A stretch of 6,276 nucleotides of DNA from NCBI GenBank assembly GCA_029865675.1, contig JARXAU010000227.1:1-6276 (forward strand), given 5' to 3'. A program made the position numbers and the translations under genes. Source of the DNA: Rhodoferax sp. (GTDB lineage: Bacteria > Pseudomonadota > Gammaproteobacteria > Burkholderiales > Burkholderiaceae_C). Each line of letters begins with the position of its first letter. The stretch's first letter is position 1. The notes below the pieces were generated by a model. That model searched no databases. It worked only from the letters and a program-made list of their open reading frames with translations, and was not told the DNA's origin. Shown one piece after another: positions 1 to 5,315 of the stretch.

Positions 1-226
1 GGTGCTTGACCTGCACCCAGCGCGCCGGGGCATGGCCTCGTCCTTGCAGATGTTCATCGGCTCAATAGCCAATGGCATCGTAGCCGGTGTGATCTCGCCC
101 TGGGTCATGCATTCAACCGTAGCCTTGGCGGCGGCCTCGCTGGGCATGATGGCTGTAGGTTTGTGCAGCTGGATGTTTCTGCGAAAGCGCTGGCCAGAGA
201 TGGGCGCTGCGGTGGTGGTGCTCTAA
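1..226 (+). CDS. Bcr/CflA-type MFS drug efflux transporter, C-terminal fragment
   Basis: This is the 3' end of a gene that enters from the left edge. The first full codon is at position 2 and the stop is TAA at 224-226, giving 74 residues. The conserved loop motif RRGMASSLQ (about residues 8-16) followed by a hydrophobic helix (about 18-35) and a second helix (about 40-60) with a short basic tail matches the last two membrane spans of Bcr/CflA-family major facilitator proton antiporters. These inner-membrane proteins have about 400 residues and 12 helices and export small drugs such as bicyclomycin or chloramphenicol. The substrate cannot be judged from this fragment. The GTG at position 2 is an internal valine codon rather than the start. 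The next gene is convergent and begins to overlap the 3' flank only 40 bases downstream. The family is fairly sure; another 12-helix MFS drug transporter subfamily is the alternative. Confidence 0.8.
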   Translation, partial: VLDLHPARRGMASSLQMFIGSIANGIVAGVISPWVMHSTVALAAASLGMMAVGLCSWMFLRKRWPEMGAAVVVL

Positions 227-266
227 ACGCGGACGGTGAAGGCCTTTTAGCGCACCGAGGTGCATG

Positions 267-458
267 CTAACTCTGGTGTTCGCGTGGAGACGGCGCCTTT
301 TCTTTGGGCGGCAGATCGTCGTTGCGGGGCTTGCCATGGTGGCGTAATTGAATTTTGGCGTGGCCCGCTGCGTCCCTGGCCAGATGGCGCAGCGCGAAGG
401 GCTGGCGCGGCAGTGCAGTCTTCTGCGGCGTGATGGCGATGAATGAATGTGCGGCCAT
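267..458 (-). CDS. Small basic protein of unknown function, 63 residues
   Basis: I do not recognise this protein. The reading frame starts with ATG at 458 and stops with TAG at 267-269. The start is supported by a strong Shine-Dalgarno sequence, AAGGGAG, ending 5 bases before the ATG, and by an AT-rich upstream region unlike the GC-rich surroundings. The product is rich in Arg, Lys, His and Pro, has no clear membrane segment or signal peptide, and is probably strongly basic. The N-terminal 25 residues (MAAHSFIAITPQKTALPRQP and on) are mixed hydrophobic, while the last 20 are highly charged and Pro-rich and look disordered. A nucleic-acid or ribosome-associated role would fit such a composition, but that is a guess. 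It is convergent with the efflux gene and stands alone. A longer overlapping frame on the same strand (247-597) lacks a comparable ribosome site and is probably a shadow. Confidence 0.6.
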   Translation of the reverse strand: MAAHSFIAITPQKTALPRQPFALRHLARDAAGHAKIQLRHHGKPRNDDLPPKEKAPSPREHQS

Positions 459-463
459 GGTTA

Positions 464-470
464 CTCCCTT
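464..470 (-). promoter_or_regulatory. Strong ribosome binding site of the 63-residue gene
   Basis: On the minus strand AAGGGAG lies 5 bases before the ATG at 458. It is the best Shine-Dalgarno match seen in the window and is the main reason to treat the small frame as a real gene. Confidence 0.7.
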
Positions 471-482
471 TATTTGTTAAAG

Positions 483-528
483 ATTCGAATATTAATTCGG
501 AATGCGTGTCAATTTGCTGACTTGTCAA
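483..528 (-). promoter_or_regulatory. Candidate promoter and operator of the 63-residue gene
   Basis: The minus strand carries two perfect TTGACA hexamers, at 523-528 and 507-512, with starts 16 bases apart. The second is followed after 18 bases by TCGAAT (483-488), a 4-of-6 match to a -10 box. Overlapping the spacer and -10 are two small palindromes, ATTCCGAAT (495-503) and ATTCGAAT (483-490), separated by four bases; they could be a repressor site. The TTGACA boxes and palindromes are directly visible; their use as promoter and operator is inferred. The weak -10 keeps confidence moderate. Confidence 0.45.
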
Positions 529-529
529 A

Positions 530-1115
530 ATAAGGGAAAAATTGTTCAATCGCTCGTCTCTTAGCGCATTGCACTGGCCAGCGCTTCGCGCGTGCAATCG
601 AACGGTCTACCGATTTAATGCGGAGCGAAGCGCACTGCGCTGCACATAAGGCCACCGGCGCAGCTGCGTGGCCGCCAGGGCGGCACCGAGGCATACAACC
701 GCCCCGTGCGGCCAGGAGGGTGCTTGCCAGCCGCCCTCAAATCCGCCCATCGGACCCACTTTTGAGTTTGTGCACCGCCCTGGTGACAGGCGGCCACAGG
801 TTCAGGCTGGTAAAGAATGGCCCCGCGGTCGCGTACGACCGAGCGCACTTGCGCACTGACGCCCGTTGCTTGTTCCAACAGCGGTTTGGTATCGCTGTGT
901 GCTCGGCTGCCTTCCTACAGACCTTGCGGCGACTCGTGCAAGTCCTCTTGGTCTGCTGTCAGCGGCCTGGCTCCGGTGTTGAGTGCGGCCGAGCCTGCGT
1001 GGTGTGGGCGCTTACTGCCTATGGCGCGCGCACCCGGGCTGACCCGACGCATTGGGGGAATAGGGCGGTCTGAGGCGCAGCAAAAACCAAATTTGGCGCA
1101 GCAATTGGTGCAAGT
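530..1115. other. Gene-poor stretch with no supportable gene
   Basis: No frame on either strand here combines a good start, a ribosome site and a recognisable product. The plus-strand frames (618-1073 and 817 onward) have an implausible amino-acid make-up, rich in Arg, Cys, Ala and Pro, and the second runs into the antisense of the DUF962 gene. On the minus strand an ATG frame from 1052 stops at a TAG (915-917) after 45 codons; the same frame then stays open to 615. That might be the remnant of a gene cut by a stop, but neither piece resembles a family I know. No tRNA, repeat array or insertion-sequence ends are visible. Confidence 0.5.
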
Positions 1116-1116
1116 G

Positions 1117-1148
1117 ATAAAGCGGCCCCCCTACGAATCGAGAGCCGC
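1117..1148 (-). terminator. Probable rho-independent terminator of the selD operon
   Basis: On the minus strand, about 9 bases after the stop codon of the DUF962 gene, GCGGCUCUC (1148-1140) can pair with GGGGGCCGC (1130-1122). This gives a 9-pair stem with two G-U pairs and a 9-base loop, followed directly by TTTAT. Placement and stem fit an intrinsic terminator, but the T tract is short, so termination may be incomplete. Confidence 0.5.
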
Positions 1149-1157
1149 CTGCGGGCC

Positions 1158-1634
1158 TCACCAGCGCAGGCCCCAGCGCAGAAAAACCTTGCTCAGCACG
1201 AACAGCGGACCGACCAACAGGTACTGGAGGTCCTCAAAAAAAGAGGGCTTCTTACCCTCAATGCGATGGCCTATGAATTGAAAAATCCAGGCCACCACAA
1301 ACACTACCACGGACACCGGCACCAGTACGCCGCGCGTCTGCATTGCGTCTACCAAAGCCAGCAGCACAGAGGCAGCAAGCAGCATGCAGCCCGTAAAGCG
1401 CCAAGAAAGGCGCGCGTAGTACACCATGCTGGCGGCGAGCAGCGCCAGCACCAAGCCCGGATGCAGGGCGAAAAGCAGGCCCGTCAAACTCAGCATGATG
1501 GCCGGAATGGCGAAATAGTGAATCAACTCGTTCGTGGGATGGGTGTGGCTCAGGCCGTAGTGGGTCAACAAGGTGTCGACCTTGCGTTCGGAAGGTGGGG
1601 GTGCGTTTGCGGCACCTGCTGGCGAGTTGCTCAT
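1158..1634 (-). CDS. DUF962 / Mpo1-like membrane protein
   Basis: A 158-residue protein of the DUF962 (YGL010w/Mpo1-like) family. The yeast member Mpo1 is an Fe(II)-dependent dioxygenase of the endoplasmic reticulum that shortens 2-hydroxy fatty acids by one carbon; bacterial members are mostly uncharacterised. Visible family marks are the N-terminal segment LLTHYGLSHTHPTNELIHYF (residues 22-41), with His25, His30, His32, Asn35 and His39 as probable metal-site residues, and the C-terminal FQFIGHRIEGKKPSF (118-132) with His123. About four to five hydrophobic helices lie between about 41 and 150, so it should be an inner-membrane protein. The first 18 residues are Ala/Pro/Ser-rich and probably flexible. 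I chose the ATG at 1634 because AAGAGGAA lies 6 bases upstream; the frame is open far upstream, but that part overlaps the preceding gene. It is the last gene of the selD set, 47 bases after the oxidoreductase-like gene. Family is clear; the reaction in this organism is inference. Confidence 0.85.
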   Translation of the reverse strand: MSNSPAGAANAPPPSERKVDTLLTHYGLSHTHPTNELIHYFAIPAIMLSLTGLLFALHPGLVLALLAASMVYYARLSWRFTGCMLLAASVLLALVDAMQTRGVLVPVSVVVFVVAWIFQFIGHRIEGKKPSFFEDLQYLLVGPLFVLSKVFLRWGLRW

Positions 1635-1640
1635 GAACAG

Positions 1641-1648
1641 TTCCTCTT
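1641..1648 (-). promoter_or_regulatory. Ribosome binding site that fixes the DUF962 start
   Basis: AAGAGGAA on the minus strand lies 6 bases before the ATG at 1634. The open frame continues upstream to 1964 without a stop, so this site decides between the short (158-residue) and long (268-residue) readings in favour of the short one. Confidence 0.7.
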
Positions 1649-1681
1649 GGTAGTCAGGGGGTGACAAAAAGCGGCGCGGGT

Positions 1682-2821
1682 TTATGCCTGCAAGATTTTC
1701 TTGAGCCAGCCTACCCAACGCCCTTGGTAGCACTTCTCGTTCCAGTGCGCCAGACCGTGTAACGCTCCTGCGTAAAAGAGTTGCAATTGCGCAGGCTTTA
1801 GCGGGCGCAATCCTGAGGGTTCTGACTCCATGACTGCGCGCAGGTTGTGCTCCAGCACAAAGCTGTCTTGCTGTACAAAAAAAACCTCCGGGTGGCTGGT
1901 GCTGCGCTGGTGTGCGTCTGTCAGAACTTGCACGCCCAGTGCGTGCGCACCTTCTGCGGCGCATTCCAGACCGGTTTCTTTCAGCCAGGCGGGTGTGGCC
2001 TGTGAAAGCACAAGCAAGGGCACATCACAGGTCAGTCGGGCTCCGCTGGCCAGCTCCAGCGTGTCACGCGAAAACCCGGCCACCGAGTCGTACAGCACCG
2101 TTACACGTTGCGCCCTAAGGATGAAGAGCATGCGCTGCAACAAGGCACTGGTGTAGTCGCGCGCGGGCTCCTGGGGAGCGGGAACCCAGGTCACCGCCGC
2201 AGTGGGCATGCGCTGGCGCACCGCCAAGGCCAGTTCAAACCCGGCCGTGCAATGGCCCACTACGGCGATGCGCAGCGCTCCCTGTCGCCCCAGACCACAC
2301 ACCTTGGGCCACAGGCCGACAAAACCTTCGAGCGGCGGCACAAAAAGCCCATGCTCACGCGCGCCCGGCATCGCCTGCTCGACAGCTTCCCGATGGGGCT
2401 GGGGACCAATGTTGATGGAAAGAACGTCGTAGTCAAGTACCTGCCTATCGTCTAAGAGCACAGTGCGCGAGGCCGCGTCCATCGCCCTGCCTTGGCGGCC
2501 TGACCAATGCACCGAGGTGCCCGCAAGCAAGGGTTCCACGTCGGTCAGGCATTGCGCCAGCGTGAGCTCGCTGGCGATGTACGCGGCGAGTTTGCGGGGA
2601 TGTAGCACCTGCGTGTGCTGTGTCAGCAGCGTAATCTCCGCATGGGGAATTGGATTTTTTTTCAGCGACCGCAAAAACCGCAGATGGGCGGGCCCCGCGC
2701 CCCACAAAACCAGCTGCACCGGGCGCCGATAGGCGGTGGCTTGTGGCACTGCAACTGCAACTGCTCCTGCTTGTGCCGCAAACGCGGCCGTGTCCTTGAG
2801 GGTCGGTACAGTGTCTGTCAT
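1682..2821 (-). CDS. Diverged FAD/NAD(P)-oxidoreductase-like protein, paralogue of the SelD N-terminal domain
   Basis: A 379-residue protein that aligns by eye along its length with the flavoprotein half of the SelD fusion next door. Shared landmarks are the first Rossmann strand and loop (VQLVLWGAGPAHLRFLRSL, residues 35-53, against LVLVGGGHSHVGVLKAF), LDYDVLSINIGPQP (129-142, against LDYDLLAINTGSTP), the second dinucleotide-binding loop (IAVVGHCTAGFELALA, 185-200, against IAVVGAGAGGVELLLA) and a C-terminal WVGWLKKIL segment. The motifs are degraded: the second loop reads GHCTAG, where its Gly-rich pattern has lost the second glycine, and the SGD motif that contacts FAD in the paralogue is VQQD (316-319). 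Cofactor binding may therefore be weakened or lost. An Ala/Val-rich stretch of about 30 residues precedes the first strand. The ATG at 2821 is 4 bases after the SelD stop, which suggests coupled translation; the nearby AGGGG is only a weak ribosome site. The role may be structural, regulatory or as a partner of the fusion protein; no reaction can be assigned. Confidence 0.8.
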   Translation of the reverse strand: MTDTVPTLKDTAAFAAQAGAVAVAVPQATAYRRPVQLVLWGAGPAHLRFLRSLKKNPIPHAEITLLTQHTQVLHPRKLAAYIASELTLAQCLTDVEPLLAGTSVHWSGRQGRAMDAASRTVLLDDRQVLDYDVLSINIGPQPHREAVEQAMPGAREHGLFVPPLEGFVGLWPKVCGLGRQGALRIAVVGHCTAGFELALAVRQRMPTAAVTWVPAPQEPARDYTSALLQRMLFILRAQRVTVLYDSVAGFSRDTLELASGARLTCDVPLLVLSQATPAWLKETGLECAAEGAHALGVQVLTDAHQRSTSHPEVFFVQQDSFVLEHNLRAVMESEPSGLRPLKPAQLQLFYAGALHGLAHWNEKCYQGRWVGWLKKILQA

Positions 2822-2825
2822 GCCC

Positions 2826-5186
2826 CTATTGTTTCACGACCACGATGGGGGCATGGGCCGCGCCGGTGGGTTCCGTTGCCTCGTTTACGGATGCAATGAT
2901 TGCGCTTTGGGCGTAGCCTTGTGCGTGCAGCGCAGCGATGCAGGCGCCCGCCCGCGCTGCAGGAAGGCTGGCCAGCAAGCCACCAGCCGTTTGTGGGTCG
3001 TACAGCAGCGCCAAGCGCAGCGCCGTCGCGGCATCGTTTGCCAAAATGTTGTCGGCAGTTACAGTGAAAGCGCGGGCACTGTGTTGGCGCGCATTGGCAC
3101 TGTGCAGCGAGCTAGTGATTCCCTGCTCTAGACAATCCAGTGCGCCGTCAAGCACGGGCAAGGCTGCCAAATCAATAGCGACCACGACACCCGAGGCGCG
3201 CGCCATTTCCAGCAGATGCCCCAGCAGGCCAAAGCCAGTGACATCGGTGCAGGCGCTTGCGCCAAAGGCTTGCAGTGTGCGTGCTGCCGTTTGGCTTGAC
3301 TGCGCCATTTGCGTCAGTGCTGCGTCCACCCAGCGCCCACGCGCCAGGCCCAAAGCGTGGGCGGCAAAAAGGGTGCCGGTGCCCAGGGGTTTGGTCAAAA
3401 TCAGCACTTCGCCCGGCTGCATTCCGCCCTTGCGCAGCACGCCCACCGGATGGCCCTGGGCGTCGAGGTCCACCAAGCCGTTGATGGAAAAGCCCAGCGC
3501 TAGTTCTTGCCCCTCGCCAGTGTGGCCACCCACCAGGGTGCAGCCTGCGGCGTTGAGCACTTCCACTGCGCCCGTCATCATCTGCCTCAGCAGGGAGCCG
3601 GTTTGGCCATCTAGCCCCGGTGGCACGGTCGCAATCGCGGTGGCAGTGTGGGCTTGTGCGCCCATGGCAAAAATGTCTCCCAACGCGTGGTTTGCTGCAA
3701 TTTGCCCAAAGCGATAGGGGTCGTCGATAAAGGCGCGGAAAAAGTCCACGGTTTGCACCACCGCCTTGCCCGGCGGCACGCGCACCAGGGCTGCGTCGTC
3801 GGGTGCGGACAGGCCAATCAGCACGTCGCTATTGGGCAGCGGTCGCAGCGTGCCCAGGGCTTGCGCCAACACGCCGGCACCCACTTTGGCTCCGCAGCCG
3901 CCGCAGCGCATGGCCTGCGCTGCAGCCGACTGCAGCGACTCTTCGGCACCCAGGTCCGCCAATCTTGGCATCGGGTGAGCCACTGCTTGGCCCATGCGAG
4001 GCGCCCCTAGCGCAGAAAACCGTTGCATGAAGCGCCGGTCAATCCAGTCCTTCCAGCGCCACACCCACGCTCCGGCAAAGCTGACTGCGCCGCGCGAGGC
4101 CACCGCGTAGCGGTCGCCGGTGCTGATGAGCGCGAGCCAGCCGCGCTGCGGGCGGAAGGCCCGTAAGGCCTGGCCCAAAAGCGCGTGACGCAAATTGCGC
4201 GCCAGCGGCATGCCCATGCGCACCGCAAAGACGCCGGCTTTTTCCAAACGCCAGCCGTCTAGGCTGGCCACGTCGCCGCTGGCGAAAATACGCGGGTCGC
4301 TGACCGATTGCAAGTAGGCGTTGACGCGCACGCAGCCCGCGCCGTCCAGGGCCAGCCCGGTGCCCTTGAGCCACGCACCGCCACCGGCCTGGGTCACCCA
4401 AAACACCGCGTCGGCAGCCAGCCAATCGCCTGTTTCGCGATGCGTTTGGTTTGCGCGCTGAACATGCACTGCGGCGTCGCTAACCTGCGTCACTCGCGCA
4501 CTGGTGTGCACTTGCACTCCGCGCGCGCCAAGAACGTGGGCAAAGCGGCGCTGCACCCGCGCGTTGTGGGTGGGAAGAATCGTGTTGCTGGACGAAAAAA
4601 GGGAGAACACAGGTGCAGCTTGCGGGTTCCCCAGGGCCCGGCATTCGGAGCGCAAGCGGTATTGCATGGCCAGTAGCAGTTCCACCCCCCCGGCGCCTGC
4701 GCCTACTACGGCAATGGAGCGCGGCCCCACCCCTGCCTGCACCGCGCTCAGCAGTGCCAGCCAGCGCTGGTTGAAGGAGGCAATCGGCTTGACGCTCACT
4801 GCATGCTCAGCCGCGCCCGGTGTGGCAGAGGTTTGTGGCGTAGAACCGGTGTTGATCGCCAGCAGGTCATAGTCCAGCGCGGGGCGGCCATGCAGCGCTA
4901 ACTGGCGGCGCACACGGTCAATGCCGGTAACCTCGGCCCGCACAAAGCGCGCACCGGCGAACACGCACAGGCGCACCAAGTCCAGGTGGACCACGTCAAA
5001 GTCATAGTGGCCCGCGACATAACCCGGCAGCATGCCCGAGTAAGGCGTGTGCGCGTCGGTGCACACCAGGGTAAGGCGTACGCCGGGCAGTGGCTGCATG
5101 GCAAAGGCCTTGAGCACGCCCACATGGCTGTGGCCGCCGCCCACCAACACCAGGTCGCGCAGGATGGGCTTGTTGTTGGACAGCAT
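2826..5186 (-). CDS. selD: FAD/NAD(P) oxidoreductase fused to selenide, water dikinase (SelD)
   Basis: A 786-residue fusion. Residues about 9-390 are a pyridine nucleotide-disulfide oxidoreductase-like domain of the type known to sit at the N-terminus of SelD (TIGR03169), with GGGHSH (16-21) for FAD, GAGAGGVEL (162-170) for NAD(P)H and FASGDVA (301-307). Residues about 425-786 are SelD, which makes selenophosphate from selenide, ATP and water for selenocysteine or 2-selenouridine synthesis in the cytoplasm. SelD marks are CGGCGAK (428-434), where Cys431 and Lys434 match E. coli Cys17 and Lys20, PDDAA (462-466), DFF (481-483), ALGDIFAMGA (501-510), GGHTGEGQE (553-561), TDVTGFGLLGHLLEM (647-661) and DPQTAGG (730-736). 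All catalytic residues looked for are present. Residue 431 is TGC-encoded, so this is the cysteine form, not a selenoprotein. The ATG at 5186 precedes the first Rossmann strand at the expected distance; the frame is open back to 5300 but that part is repeat sequence. No clear ribosome site precedes the ATG. It heads a three-gene set and diverges from the RlmI-like gene. Confidence 0.95.
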   Translation of the reverse strand: MLSNNKPILRDLVLVGGGHSHVGVLKAFAMQPLPGVRLTLVCTDAHTPYSGMLPGYVAGHYDFDVVHLDLVRLCVFAGARFVRAEVTGIDRVRRQLALHGRPALDYDLLAINTGSTPQTSATPGAAEHAVSVKPIASFNQRWLALLSAVQAGVGPRSIAVVGAGAGGVELLLAMQYRLRSECRALGNPQAAPVFSLFSSSNTILPTHNARVQRRFAHVLGARGVQVHTSARVTQVSDAAVHVQRANQTHRETGDWLAADAVFWVTQAGGGAWLKGTGLALDGAGCVRVNAYLQSVSDPRIFASGDVASLDGWRLEKAGVFAVRMGMPLARNLRHALLGQALRAFRPQRGWLALISTGDRYAVASRGAVSFAGAWVWRWKDWIDRRFMQRFSALGAPRMGQAVAHPMPRLADLGAEESLQSAAAQAMRCGGCGAKVGAGVLAQALGTLRPLPNSDVLIGLSAPDDAALVRVPPGKAVVQTVDFFRAFIDDPYRFGQIAANHALGDIFAMGAQAHTATAIATVPPGLDGQTGSLLRQMMTGAVEVLNAAGCTLVGGHTGEGQELALGFSINGLVDLDAQGHPVGVLRKGGMQPGEVLILTKPLGTGTLFAAHALGLARGRWVDAALTQMAQSSQTAARTLQAFGASACTDVTGFGLLGHLLEMARASGVVVAIDLAALPVLDGALDCLEQGITSSLHSANARQHSARAFTVTADNILANDAATALRLALLYDPQTAGGLLASLPAARAGACIAALHAQGYAQSAIIASVNEATEPTGAAHAPIVVVKQ

Positions 5187-5211
5187 GGCTTGATCGTAAC
5201 TAGCTTCTGCT

Positions 5212-5284
5212 CCCCTATCCCCCAGGCCCTCTCTTTCGCCCAGCGGGCGAGAGAGGGGTTGCGGGAAAGTGTGGGGGAAAGGGT
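5212..5284. repeat. Nested palindromic (REP-like) intergenic repeat
   Basis: The inner palindrome pairs 5228-5241 with 5245-5258: 14 pairs, including two G-T, around a 3-base loop (AGC). Read as plus-strand RNA, the whole stem pairs. Flanking it, a C-rich arm (5212-5224, CCCCTATCCCCCA) is matched by a G-rich arm (5271-5284) with about two mismatches, so the element is a hairpin within a larger imperfect dyad. C-rich/G-rich nested palindromes of this style are common dispersed intergenic repeats in proteobacteria; calling this one a member is recognition from memory. It has no T tract, so it is not a standard terminator, and it sits between two divergent start codons. Confidence 0.7.
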
Positions 5285-5315
5285 CCTGGCGCAACCCCAA
5301 GCGACAATCTATGCC

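Noticed and set aside
248..269. Imperfect hairpin between the efflux gene and the small convergent gene as a bidirectional terminator
   Set aside because: The central stem is only four to five pairs and no T tract follows on either strand.
247..597. Minus-strand 116-codon frame overlapping the 63-residue gene
   Set aside because: It runs in another frame across the promoter-like region and has no ribosome site comparable to that of the shorter gene.
618..1281. Plus-strand frames of about 150 codons (618-1073 and 817-1281)
   Set aside because: No ribosome site, improbable composition and no recognisable domain; the second one runs antisense into the DUF962 gene.
1635..1964. Upstream extension of the DUF962 frame to 268 codons
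   Set aside because: The extension overlaps the end of the oxidoreductase-like gene, has an Arg-rich shadow-like composition and no family match, while a good ribosome site sits before the ATG at 1634.
2938..3717. Long plus-strand open frame (259 codons) antisense to selD
   Set aside because: It lies wholly opposite the SelD domain, whose motifs are intact. The product is low-complexity and rich in Ala, Ser, Pro and Cys, as expected from reading GC-rich coding DNA backwards.
5187..5300. Upstream extension of the selD frame
   Set aside because: It reads through the palindromic repeat and gives a Pro/Gly/Arg-rich tail absent from the family; the ATG at 5186 fits the Rossmann start.
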